The notes below the pieces were generated by a model, which was not told the origin of the DNA, made no database searches, and saw only the letters and a program-made list of their open reading frames with translations. The position numbers were made by a program, and so were the translations under genes. A DNA stretch of 64,000 nt from Pseudomonas sp. MF4836 (GTDB taxonomy: Bacteria > Pseudomonadota > Gammaproteobacteria > Pseudomonadales > Pseudomonadaceae), in assembly GCF_002018875.1 (NCBI RefSeq), contig NZ_MVOL01000008.1, positions 248,001-312,000 of the forward strand, in the 5' to 3' direction. Positions 26,818 to 34,851 of this stretch are shown in pieces (the stretch's first letter is position 1; each line of letters begins with the position of its first letter).

Positions 26818-28884
26818 ATGAAAAATAATAATAGCCTGCTACGCCATGTACCCTGGCTGCTGCTGGCAATCGTAGGAGCGTGCGCCCTCGGCGTAGTGGC
26901 ATTGCGTCGCGGCGAGGCAATCAACGCCTTGTGGATTGTGGTCGCGGCAGTGGCCATTTATCTGGTTGCGTACCGTTACTACAGCCTGTTCATCGCCAAC
27001 AACGTGATGCAACTCGATGCACGCCGGGCAACCCCTGCTGTGCTCAACAACGACGGTCTGGACTACGTCCCCACCAACAAACACATTCTCTTCGGTCACC
27101 ACTTCGCGGCTATTGCCGGTGCAGGCCCTCTGGTCGGTCCGGTGCTGGCAGCGCAAATGGGCTATCTGCCCGGCACACTCTGGCTGATTGCCGGTGTGGT
27201 ACTGGCGGGTGCGGTCCAGGACTTCATGGTGCTGTTCCTGTCGACTCGCCGTAACGGCCGTTCCCTGGGCGATATGGTGCGCGAGGAAATGGGCCGGATC
27301 CCCGGGACCATCGCGCTGTTTGGCTGCTTCCTGATCATGATCATCATCCTCGCGGTGCTGGCGCTGATCGTGGTCAAGGCCCTGGCCGAAAGCCCGTGGG
27401 GCATTTTCACGGTGATGGCGACCATCCCGATCGCGATGTTCATGGGCATTTACATGCGCTACATCCGCCCGGGTCGCATCGGTGAAATCTCGGTCATTGG
27501 CGTATTGCTGTTGCTGGGTTCGATCTGGCTGGGCGGGCAGATTGCCGCTGATCCGGTTTGGGCCAAAGCCTTCAGTTTCACCGGGATCCAGATCACCTGG
27601 ATGCTCATCGGCTACGGCTTCGTCGCGGCGGTGCTGCCGGTCTGGCTGATTCTGGCTCCCCGGGACTACCTGTCCACCTTCCTCAAGATCGGCACCATCA
27701 TCGCCCTGGCGATCGGCATCCTGGTCACCATGCCCGAGCTGAAAATGCCGGCCCTGACCCAGTTTATCGACGGCACCGGACCGGTGTGGAAAGGCGGCCT
27801 GTTCCCGTTCCTGTTCATCACCATCGCCTGTGGCGCGGTATCGGGCTTCCATGCGCTGATCTCCTCGGGCACCACGCCCAAGCTGCTGGATAACGAAACC
27901 AACGCCCGCTACATCGGTTACGGCGGCATGTTGATGGAGTCCTTCGTGGCCATCATGGCGATGGTTGCCGCATCGGTGATCGAGCCTGGCGTGTACTTCG
28001 CCATGAACAGCCCGGCGGCCGTGGTCGGCGGCGATGTGGTGGCCGTGGCGCAAACCGTCAGCAGCTGGGGTTTTGCAATTACCCCGGAAGCCCTGCAAGC
28101 GGTGGCCCATGACATCGGCGAGACCACCATCCTGGCTCGCGCCGGTGGTGCGCCGACCCTGGCGGTCGGTATTGCGCAGATCCTGCACAGTGTCCTGCCG
28201 GGTGAAAACACCATGGCGTTCTGGTACCACTTCGCGATCCTGTTCGAAGCCCTGTTCATCCTGACCGCAGTCGATGCCGGTACCCGTGCCGGACGCTTCA
28301 TGCTGCAGGACCTGCTCGGGTCCTTCGTGCCGGCGCTCAAGCGCACCGAGTCCTGGACCGCCAACCTGATCGCCACTGCCGGCTGCGTGGCGATGTGGGG
28401 TTACCTGCTGTACCAGGGGGTGATCGATCCGTTGGGTGGCATCAACACCTTGTGGCCACTGTTCGGTATCTCCAACCAGATGCTGGCGGGTATCGCGCTG
28501 ATGCTGGCGACCGTGGTCCTGATCAAAATGAAACGCCAACGCTACATCTGGGTGACCATGCTGCCGGCTGTCTGGCTGCTGATCTGCACCACCACGGCGG
28601 GCTTCATCAAGCTGTTCGACGCCAACCCGGCGATCGGCTTCCTGTCCCTGGCCAAGAAGTATAGCGATGCCCTGGCAGGCGGTCAGATCCTGGCTCCGGC
28701 CAAGAGCATCGAGCAGATGCAGCACGTGATCTTCAACGCCTACACCAACGCAACGCTGACCGCGCTGTTCCTGCTGGTGGTGTTCAGCATCCTGTTCTAT
28801 GCGCTCAAGGTCGGCATCGCCGCCTGGGGCACCAAGGAACGTACGGATAAAGAATCGCCCTTCCAGGCCCTGCCGGACGCGTAA
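26818..28884 (+). CDS. cstA: CstA/BtsT-family carbon starvation protein (peptide or pyruvate uptake)
   Basis: A 688-residue polytopic transporter with about 16-18 membrane helices. It has the family core FGHHFAAIAGAGPLVGPVLAAQMGYLPG, and SGFHALISSGTTPK. E. coli has two such proteins, CstA (peptides) and BtsT/YjiY (pyruvate). The neighbours here, a YbdD/YjiX-type gene and yjiA, copy the btsT-yjiX-yjiA order, so pyruvate uptake is a fair alternative. The symbol cstA denotes the family rather than the substrate. Confidence 0.9.
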   Translation: MKNNNSLLRHVPWLLLAIVGACALGVVALRRGEAINALWIVVAAVAIYLVAYRYYSLFIANNVMQLDARRATPAVLNNDGLDYVPTNKHILFGHHFAAIAGAGPLVGPVLAAQMGYLPGTLWLIAGVVLAGAVQDFMVLFLSTRRNGRSLGDMVREEMGRIPGTIALFGCFLIMIIILAVLALIVVKALAESPWGIFTVMATIPIAMFMGIYMRYIRPGRIGEISVIGVLLLLGSIWLGGQIAADPVWAKAFSFTGIQITWMLIGYGFVAAVLPVWLILAPRDYLSTFLKIGTIIALAIGILVTMPELKMPALTQFIDGTGPVWKGGLFPFLFITIACGAVSGFHALISSGTTPKLLDNETNARYIGYGGMLMESFVAIMAMVAASVIEPGVYFAMNSPAAVVGGDVVAVAQTVSSWGFAITPEALQAVAHDIGETTILARAGGAPTLAVGIAQILHSVLPGENTMAFWYHFAILFEALFILTAVDAGTRAGRFMLQDLLGSFVPALKRTESWTANLIATAGCVAMWGYLLYQGVIDPLGGINTLWPLFGISNQMLAGIALMLATVVLIKMKRQRYIWVTMLPAVWLLICTTTAGFIKLFDANPAIGFLSLAKKYSDALAGGQILAPAKSIEQMQHVIFNAYTNATLTALFLLVVFSILFYALKVGIAAWGTKERTDKESPFQALPDA

Positions 28885-28900
28885 CCCGAGGATTGCAAAC

Positions 28901-29098
28901 ATGTTCAATGACCTGAGTCGCCTCGGTAAATACCTCGGTCAGGCCGCGCGCCTGATGGTCGGCATGCCCGACTACGACAACTACGTCGAGCATATGCAAA
29001 CCAAACACCCGGACAAGCCGGTGATGAGCTACGAGATGTTCTTTCGCGAACGTCAGGAAGCACGTTACGGTGGCAAGGGCGGTCCGAAGTGCTGTTGA
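28901..29098 (+). CDS. YbdD/YjiX-family small protein
   Basis: A 65-residue soluble protein that always follows CstA/BtsT genes. It shows the family features YLGQAARLMVGMPDYDNYVEHM and PDKPVMSYEMFFRERQEARYGGKG, ending in two cysteines. GAGG lies 8 bases before the ATG and the gene begins 17 bp after the transporter. The role is not established; work in enteric bacteria links it to transport activity of its partner. Confidence 0.9.
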   Translation: MFNDLSRLGKYLGQAARLMVGMPDYDNYVEHMQTKHPDKPVMSYEMFFRERQEARYGGKGGPKCC

Positions 29099-29122
29099 AG
29101 CACAGAGAATAGGCAACATCCC

Positions 29123-29192
29123 ACTGTAGGAGCCGGTCGGTCGGCGAGGTCTGAATTGACCTCGCCGGCGGGCTGGGCTCCTACAGTTTTTT
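29123..29192 (+). terminator. REP-like inverted repeat followed by T6, between ybdD-like gene and yjiA
   Basis: ACTGTAGGAGCC at the left and GGCTCCTACAGT at the right end a 65-bp hairpin whose interior (CGGCGAGGTC / CCTCGCCGG) also pairs. TTTTTT follows. It looks like a pseudomonad REP pair that also supplies a terminator-like structure, so read-through to yjiA is probably reduced. Confidence 0.7.
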
Positions 29193-29214
29193 CAGCCCAA
29201 GGGAGATCTTCGTT

Positions 29215-30186
29215 TTGTCAGCACCCATCCCCGTCACCGTCCTCAGCGGCTTTCTTGGCGCGGGCAAGACCACGCTGCTGCGGCACCTGCTCAAAGCCGA
29301 GCACGGCCTGAGAATCGCCGTGATCGAGAACGAATTCAGCGACGCCGGTATCGACACCCAACTGTTGGGGGCCGAGCCGGTGCAAGTCATGACCCTGTCC
29401 AACGGCTGCGTCTGCTGCACCATCCACACCGACCTGACCAAGGCGCTGTACCTGCTGCTGGAGCGACTGGACAGCGGTGAAATCGCCTTCGACCGCCTGG
29501 TGATCGAGTGCACCGGGCTGGCCGATCCGGCGCCCGTGGCCCAGACCTTTTTTATCGATGAAGAGCTGCGCGAGCGCTACATCCTCGACGGCATCATCAC
29601 CCTGGTGGACGCCGCGCATGCCGAGCACCACCTGACCCAGACCATCGCCCAGGCCCAGATCGGCTTTGCCGACCGGCTGCTGGTGAGCAAGCGCGATCTG
29701 GTGGATGAAGCAACCTTCAACGCCCTCAGCGAACGCCTGACCCGGATCAACCGCCGGGCGCCGATTCGCGTGGTTGAGCACGGTCAGATCGACCTGGCCG
29801 AACTGCTGGATGTGCGCGGGTTCAACCTCAATGCCGACCTGGGCGGCGGCGTCAGCTTGCGTCCGGTGAGCAAGGCGCCTTCCATCGATCGTATCTCCAG
29901 CCTGGTGCTGCGCACCGACCAGCCGCTGGATATTGAAAAACTCAGCGAGTTCATGAACGAGCTGCTGGAAGATCACGGCAAGCAATTGCTGCGCTACAAA
30001 GGCGTGCTCAATATCGCCGGCGAACCGCGGCGCATGGTGTTCCAGGGCGTGCTCAAACTCTACGGCTTCGATTGGGACACCGAATGGGCCGAAGGCGAAG
30101 CCCGGGAAAGCGTGATTGTGTTTATCGCCGACGACCTGCCGGAAGAAAAGATTCGTGCAGGATTTGCACGAGTGGCTGCGAGCTAA
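29215..30186 (+). CDS. yjiA: COG0523/CobW-family GTPase YjiA
   Basis: A 323-residue metal-binding GTPase. Walker A GFLGAGKTTLL (11-21), the metal-binding CxCC motif NGCVCCTIHTDL, and the guanine-specificity SKRD are present. E. coli YjiA binds zinc and other metals. The reading frame begins with TTG (29215), preceded by GGGAG at 29201-29205; no in-frame ATG precedes the P-loop, so the TTG start is required. The position after the cstA-ybdD pair matches enteric btsT-yjiX-yjiA. Confidence 0.9.
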   Translation: MSAPIPVTVLSGFLGAGKTTLLRHLLKAEHGLRIAVIENEFSDAGIDTQLLGAEPVQVMTLSNGCVCCTIHTDLTKALYLLLERLDSGEIAFDRLVIECTGLADPAPVAQTFFIDEELRERYILDGIITLVDAAHAEHHLTQTIAQAQIGFADRLLVSKRDLVDEATFNALSERLTRINRRAPIRVVEHGQIDLAELLDVRGFNLNADLGGGVSLRPVSKAPSIDRISSLVLRTDQPLDIEKLSEFMNELLEDHGKQLLRYKGVLNIAGEPRRMVFQGVLKLYGFDWDTEWAEGEARESVIVFIADDLPEEKIRAGFARVAAS

Positions 30187-30254
30187 GCCCACCCCTCTGT
30201 GGACAGGCCCGGCCACCGCACAGGCGTGCGGCAGCAGGCCGGCCCGAGCCGGGC

Positions 30255-30953
30255 TTAACGTGCGCCCAGCAGCCTGGTTTCCAGATGATCCAGGTGTTGG
30301 TTCATCAAAACCTCCGCTGCCTGGGCATCCCCGGTTTCCAAGGCATCGACAATCGCCGAGTGTTCCTGCCAGGCGCAGTAGTTGCAGGCCCGTGATTCAT
30401 GGTGGGCGATGGCCAGGGAGGTCAGCGGCACTAGGCTGGCCAGAAAATGCGCCAGCGGCCCGTTGCCCGCCACCTCGGCCAATTGCAGGTGGAACTCGCC
30501 GGACAGGCGAATGGCCGGCCCGCGCTGATCCCGTTCGATGGCCTCGCGTTCGCGGGCAATCAGTTGGCGCAGGGGCAGCAAGTGCCGGGGTCGTGGTTGC
30601 TGGCAGGCCAGGCGCACCAGGGTGATTTCGGTCAGGCGCCGGGCATGCAGGATCTGCCGGGTCTGCTCGATGTCCGGCGCCGCCACCTGTGGCCGGTGGT
30701 TGGGGCGCAGGATGATCACCTGTTGATGGGACAGGCGGGCCAATACCTGGCGAATGATGCTGCGGCTCACCCCAAAGGCCAGACCGAGGTTTTCTTCGGT
30801 GACGCGGCTGCCGGGGGTGATGCGCTGTTCGAGAATGGCTTCGAAAATCTGTGGATAGACATCGTCGACCAGCAGCTTTCTCTGGCCCCGGCCCAGACGG
30901 GGCAGGGCGCCGCTGGGGAGGAATGCATGATTGTTCAAGGCGCAGCTGGCCAT
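30255..30953 (-). CDS. GntR-family regulator with FCD-type effector domain
   Basis: A 232-residue repressor-type protein. The winged helix lies near 33-95 (LVDDVYPQIFEAILEQRITPGSRVTEENLGLAFGVSRSIIRQVLARL). The C-terminal all-helical ligand domain has the FHLQLAEVAGN motif with metal-coordinating histidines (HHES, EHSAIVDAL). It follows the FadR-type regulator on the same strand with a 46-bp gap. Ligand unknown. Confidence 0.86.
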   Translation of the reverse strand: MASCALNNHAFLPSGALPRLGRGQRKLLVDDVYPQIFEAILEQRITPGSRVTEENLGLAFGVSRSIIRQVLARLSHQQVIILRPNHRPQVAAPDIEQTRQILHARRLTEITLVRLACQQPRPRHLLPLRQLIAREREAIERDQRGPAIRLSGEFHLQLAEVAGNGPLAHFLASLVPLTSLAIAHHESRACNYCAWQEHSAIVDALETGDAQAAEVLMNQHLDHLETRLLGAR

Positions 30954-30999
30954 GGCCTGTCTCCAGTCCGGTTGCCGATATGAAGTGGTCTACATCGGG

Positions 31000-31716
31000 T
31001 CAGTGACCCAGGTTGTCATCCGGGATGTTCAGTTCGATGCCCATGCGCTGGCCTTCCTGGAGGATATGCTTGCGCATCTCGGCGCTGGCCAGCGCGCTGT
31101 TCTTGTTGCGGATGGCCCGCACCACCGCTTCGTTTTCCTGCAGGCGCTCGGCCAGGTGTTCCGGCGAGTTGCGCAGGATGTCCGCGCTCTGTTTCAGCGC
31201 GTTGCTGGTCTGTTGCACCACGTTCTGGAAGATCGGGTTGGAGGTCAGGGCGAACAGCTCTTCATGGAAGGCGATGTAGGCGTTCATCCCGGCTTCGCTG
31301 TCATTGGCGTCGAGGGCTTCGCGCATGTCCATCAGGGTCAGGCGCAATTGCCCGACTTCCTTGCTGCTGATGGACTGGGCCACCAGGCCGACGATAAAGG
31401 GCTCAAGGGTGTAGCGCAGTTGCAGCACGTCTTCCAGGCTGGCGCCGGCGACGCTGCTGGTGCTGATCGATGATTCGCCGAGGGTGGCTTCGAGTACCAG
31501 CACGCCCTTGCCGGGCAGGGAACGCACTAGCCCCAGGGTTTCCAGGACGATCACCGCTTCGCGCAGGCTTGGACGACTGATGCCCAGTTGTTCGGCCAAC
31601 TCGCGTTGCCCGGGCAGCATGTCGCCGCAGCGCCATTGGCCACGGGCCAAGGCTGCCCGCAGTTTTTCCACCACTGAATTTACCACCGTCGACGAGCTGA
31701 TCACTGTGCACTCCAT
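31000..31716 (-). CDS. FadR-subfamily GntR regulator, probable regulator of dctA
   Basis: A 238-residue regulator: winged helix at about 5-70 (VVNSVVEKLRAALARGQWRCGDMLPGQRELAEQLGISRPSLREAV) and an FCD domain with YIAFHEELFALTSNP. It resembles LldR/PdhR/DctR-type regulators of organic-acid use. The start is uncertain: ATG 31716 gives the usual N-terminal length, while ATG 31737 and a GTG at 31776 are in frame, the latter inside the upstream hairpin. It sits directly after dctA, whose upstream region contains two matching operator-like palindromes. Confidence 0.85.
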   Translation of the reverse strand: MECTVISSSTVVNSVVEKLRAALARGQWRCGDMLPGQRELAEQLGISRPSLREAVIVLETLGLVRSLPGKGVLVLEATLGESSISTSSVAGASLEDVLQLRYTLEPFIVGLVAQSISSKEVGQLRLTLMDMREALDANDSEAGMNAYIAFHEELFALTSNPIFQNVVQQTSNALKQSADILRNSPEHLAERLQENEAVVRAIRNKNSALASAEMRKHILQEGQRMGIELNIPDDNLGH

Positions 31717-31755
31717 GGGTATCGGTAACGCCGCCATCGGCGGGCGCTGATTGTT

Positions 31756-31776
31756 GTGCCTGCCGTCGGCAGGCAC
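31756..31776 (-). terminator. Hairpin between dctA and the FadR-type regulator
   Basis: GTGCCTGCC (31756-31764) pairs perfectly with GGCAGGCAC (31768-31776) around a 3-base loop, 10 bp after the dctA stop. The minus strand continues AACAATC rather than a T-run, so it may attenuate rather than fully stop dctA transcription. Confidence 0.6.
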
Positions 31777-31785
31777 AAGTGTTGC

Positions 31786-33099
31786 CTAGAACTCCTGCTG
31801 ATGGGCGGACGCTGCCGGTTTACGCGGCTGGAAGCCGTAACCCTGCTGGCCGCTCAAGACCTTGTTGGCGCGCTGCAGGTCGATGTCTTTTTCCCAGCGC
31901 GCGATGGCCACGGTGGCCACGCAGTTGCCGATCAGGTTGGTCAGGGCGCGACCGATGCCCATGAACCAGTCCACCGCCAACACCAGGACCAGGCCGACCA
32001 CCGGAATCGCCGGGATCGCAGTCAGGGTCGCGGCCAGAATCACCAGCGCCGAGCCGGGTATGCCGTGGGCACCTTTGGAGGTGATCAGGGACACCAGGAG
32101 AATGGTCAGCAAGTCCGACATCGACAGCGGCGTACCCGTGGCGTTGGCGATAAATACGATGGCCAGGGTCAGGTAGATGGAAAACCCATCGAGGTTGAAC
32201 GAGTAGCCGGTGGGGATCACCAGGCCCACCGTGGAGCTGCCGATCCCCAGGTGTTCGAGCTTGCGCATGATCTGCGGCAGCACGGCGTCGGATGAGGCGG
32301 TGCCGAGCACGATCAGCAGTTCTTCACGCAGGTACTTGAGGAACGGCAGCATGCGCAGGCCCGACAGGCGCATCACCAGGCCCAGGATCACCGCAACGAA
32401 CGCGAAACAGGTCAGGTAGAACAGCCCCACCAGGCTGCCCAGGTGCTGCAGCGAATCCACGCCGTACTTGCTGGTGGTGAAGGCGATGGCGCCAAACACG
32501 CCGATCGGCGCCAGGCGCACGATCATGCCCATGATGCGGAAGATCACGTGGCTGAGTTCGTTGATCAGCCGCGAGATGCCGGAGGCGGCTTCACCTACCA
32601 GGTTCAGGGCGCTGCCGAAGAGCACGGAAAACAGCAGGACCTGGAGGATGTTGTTGTCAGCGAAGGCACCGATCACCGAGGTCGGGATCAGGTTCATCAG
32701 GAACTGCGCGGTGCCCTGCATGTGCTGGCCGCGTTGGGCGATGTCACCCATGTCGGCGCTGGACAGCTGATCCAGATGGATGTTGGCGCCGCTGCCAATG
32801 CCGGTGCTGAAGGCCATGATCAGGCCGATCACCAGGGCAATGGTGGTGAGGATTTCGAAGTAGATGACTGATTTTAGGCCGATACGCCCGACCTTTTTCA
32901 GGTCGCCGGCACCGGAAATGCCGCTGACCACCACGCAGAACACGATCAGGCCGATCAGCATCTTGATCAGCTTGATAAAGCCATCGCCCAGCGGTTTGAG
33001 TTGTGAGGAGAATTCGGGAAGGGTGAGTCCGCAAACGACGCCGAGCATCAGTCCGAGAACAACCTGGAGGAAAATTGAACGCGAGCACCATCTGAGCAT
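31786..33099 (-). CDS. dctA: C4-dicarboxylate:cation symporter DctA
   Basis: Takes up succinate, fumarate and malate with sodium or protons. The 437 residues have the DAACS fold with motifs SSDAVLPQIMRKLE, GLVIPTGYSFNLDG (the NLDG substrate motif), and LTSKGAHGIPGSALVIL-like LITSKGAHGIPGSA. AGGA lies 8 bases before the ATG. Pseudomonads carry several DctA paralogues, so the exact substrate range is open. Confidence 0.93.
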   Translation of the reverse strand: MLRWCSRSIFLQVVLGLMLGVVCGLTLPEFSSQLKPLGDGFIKLIKMLIGLIVFCVVVSGISGAGDLKKVGRIGLKSVIYFEILTTIALVIGLIMAFSTGIGSGANIHLDQLSSADMGDIAQRGQHMQGTAQFLMNLIPTSVIGAFADNNILQVLLFSVLFGSALNLVGEAASGISRLINELSHVIFRIMGMIVRLAPIGVFGAIAFTTSKYGVDSLQHLGSLVGLFYLTCFAFVAVILGLVMRLSGLRMLPFLKYLREELLIVLGTASSDAVLPQIMRKLEHLGIGSSTVGLVIPTGYSFNLDGFSIYLTLAIVFIANATGTPLSMSDLLTILLVSLITSKGAHGIPGSALVILAATLTAIPAIPVVGLVLVLAVDWFMGIGRALTNLIGNCVATVAIARWEKDIDLQRANKVLSGQQGYGFQPRKPAASAHQQEF

Positions 33100-33169
33100 G
33101 AGGAGGATCCTGATCGGTGTCCTGTCTGCCGTGCGCGTGAGCGCTTGCGGATCCAGGACTTAATTATTG

Positions 33170-33180
33170 TGGTCTTACCG
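33170..33180. promoter_or_regulatory. FadR-type operator-like palindrome 1
   Basis: TGGTCTTACCG fits TNGTNNNACNA, the operator pattern of the LldR/PdhR group of FadR-type regulators, except for the last base. It lies about 70 bp upstream of the dctA start. Confidence 0.45.
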
Positions 33181-33254
33181 GTATGTCCAGTGCAGGCGCA
33201 GTCTACGCTCGGATTTTATGGGTTTACAAGGGGGATGTCGGAAATTGGCATGAC

Positions 33255-33265
33255 CGGTCTGACCA
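33255..33265. promoter_or_regulatory. FadR-type operator-like palindrome 2
   Basis: CGGTCTGACCA fits TNGTNNNACNA except for the first base and shares the GGTCTNACC core with the first site, 85 bp away centre to centre, a spacing close to eight DNA turns. Confidence 0.45.
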
Positions 33266-33374
33266 GTTGTGTCACTCAGACAGTTGGGCGGGGTAAGTGG
33301 GACGGTGTGCCTGGGGTGTTTGTGGGGGAGGAGGGCCTGCGCTGGTTTTATCTGGCACACAAAACCCCCACGCA

Positions 33375-33402
33375 CAAAAAAGCCCGGCACCAGGGCCGGG
33401 CT
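33375..33402 (-). terminator. Rho-independent terminator of glyA
   Basis: AGCCCGGC (33381-33388) pairs with GCCGGGCT (33395-33402); on the minus strand the stem is followed by TTTTTT. It begins 24 bp after the glyA stop. Confidence 0.93.
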
Positions 33403-33425
33403 TTTCTACTGCGTTATGCGGGCTA

Positions 33426-34679
33426 TTAAGCGCCGTATACCGGCAGCTTCTTGCAGATGGCCTTGACCTTCTCGCGAACGGCGTCGATCACCGTTTCGTT
33501 ATTCAGGTCAGCCAGGATGTCGCAGATCCAGCCAGCCAGTTCCTTGCACTCGGCTTCCTTGAAGCCGCGAGTGGTCACGGCTGGAGTGCCGAAGCGCAGG
33601 CCGGAAGTGACGAACGGGGAACGTGGGTCATTCGGTACCGAGTTCTTGTTCACGGTGATGAAGGCTTTGCCCAGAGCGGCGTCAGCGTCCTTACCGGAGA
33701 TTTCCTGCTTGATCAGCGACAGCAGGAACAGGTGGTTTTCAGTACCGCCGGAAACCACGTCGAAACCGCGCTCGATGAACACGCCGGCCATGGCCTTGGC
33801 GTTCTTGATCACTTGTTCCTGGTAGGTTTTGAACTCAGGCTGCAGGGCTTCCTTGAAGCAGATGGCCTTGGCGGCGATCACGTGTTCCAGCGGGCCGCCC
33901 TGGGCGCCCGGGAATACGGCGGAGTTCAGCTTCTTCTCGATGTCGGCGTTGGCGCGAGCCAGGATCAGACCGCCACGTGGACCGCGCAGGGTCTTGTGGG
34001 TCGTGGTGGTGACCACATCGGCGAATGGCACCGGGTTCGGGTAGACGCCAGCGGCGACCAGACCGGCTACGTGAGCCATGTCCACGAACAGGTACGCACC
34101 GACCTTGTCGGCGATTTCGCGGAAGCGCGGGAAGTCCAGGATCTGCGAGTAGGCAGAGAAACCGGCCACGATCATTTTCGGCTTGTGCTCGACCGCCAGG
34201 CGCTCGACTTCGTCGTAGTCGATCAGGCCGTTGGCGTCGATGCCGTATTGAATGGCGTTGTACAGCTTGCCGGAGGAGGAAACGCTGGCGCCGTGGGTCA
34301 GGTGACCGCCGTGGGCCAGGCTCATGCCCAGGATGGTATCGCCAGCCGACAGCAGGGCCAGGTATACCGCGCTGTTGGCTTGGGAGCCGGCGTGGGGCTG
34401 GACGTTGGCGTAATCGGCGCCGAACAGCTCTTTGGCGCGGTCGATGGCCAGTTGCTCAACCACGTCGACGTATTCGCAGCCGCCGTAGTAACGCTTGCCT
34501 GGGTAGCCTTCGGCGTATTTGTTGGTCAATACCGAGCCTTGAGCTTCCATCACCGCTGGGCTGGTGTAGTTTTCCGAAGCGATCAGCTCAATGTGCTCTT
34601 CCTGGCGCTGAGCTTCTTGCTCCATGGCGGCAAAGAGATCGGCGTCGTACTTGGCAATAGTCAAATCACGGCTGAACAT
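33426..34679 (-). CDS. glyA: Serine hydroxymethyltransferase GlyA
   Basis: PLP enzyme that interconverts serine and glycine and charges tetrahydrofolate with one-carbon units. The 417 residues match E. coli GlyA exactly in length. It has VLTNKYAEGYPGKRYYGG, the PLP-lysine motif TTTTHKTLRGPRGG, and the usual start MFSRDLTIAKYDADL. ATG 34679 has GAGGA five bases upstream. No glycine riboswitch is seen upstream. Confidence 0.97.
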   Translation of the reverse strand: MFSRDLTIAKYDADLFAAMEQEAQRQEEHIELIASENYTSPAVMEAQGSVLTNKYAEGYPGKRYYGGCEYVDVVEQLAIDRAKELFGADYANVQPHAGSQANSAVYLALLSAGDTILGMSLAHGGHLTHGASVSSSGKLYNAIQYGIDANGLIDYDEVERLAVEHKPKMIVAGFSAYSQILDFPRFREIADKVGAYLFVDMAHVAGLVAAGVYPNPVPFADVVTTTTHKTLRGPRGGLILARANADIEKKLNSAVFPGAQGGPLEHVIAAKAICFKEALQPEFKTYQEQVIKNAKAMAGVFIERGFDVVSGGTENHLFLLSLIKQEISGKDADAALGKAFITVNKNSVPNDPRSPFVTSGLRFGTPAVTTRGFKEAECKELAGWICDILADLNNETVIDAVREKVKAICKKLPVYGA

Positions 34680-34776
34680 GGCGGTCCTCAAGGATCGGGG
34701 GCAGAAAAGGGAGGCATTCTAACCCAATGGGTTTTAGATGGCATATGAAAGGACATCATGTCGCACAGAAGCAGCG

Positions 34777-34837
34777 TTCAAGTGACGAGCTGCAAGCGGC
34801 AAGCGGGTCGTTTTTCTCTTGCAGCTTGTCGCTTGAA
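34777..34837. repeat. Inverted repeat between glyA and morA
   Basis: TTCAAGTGACGAGCTGCAAG (34777-34796) and CTTGCAGCTTGTCGCTTGAA (34818-34837) are inverted copies with two differences. The text resembles the AGCTTCAAGCTGCAAGCGGCAAG family of intergenic repeats common in pseudomonads. It lies just after the morA stop and may act as its 3' structure. Confidence 0.7.
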
Positions 34838-34851
34838 GCTTGCCGCGGGTT

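Larger units (their letters stand above)
33100..33425. promoter_or_regulatory. 326-bp region upstream of dctA and downstream of glyA
   Basis: It holds the dctA control region with two operator-like palindromes (33170-33180 and 33255-33265) and the glyA terminator at its right end. I found no convincing sigma-54 promoter for dctA. Short open frames here have no ribosome sites. Confidence 0.6.

Noticed and set aside
26839..28908. Long minus-strand open frame opposite the cstA-type gene
   Set aside because: Product is a D/H/Q/R-rich string without membrane or domain signals; the plus strand encodes a well-conserved transporter.
33100..33374. Sigma-54 promoter for dctA
   Set aside because: No TGGCAC-N5-TTGC match on the dctA strand; TTGGCA on the other strand lacks the -12 element.
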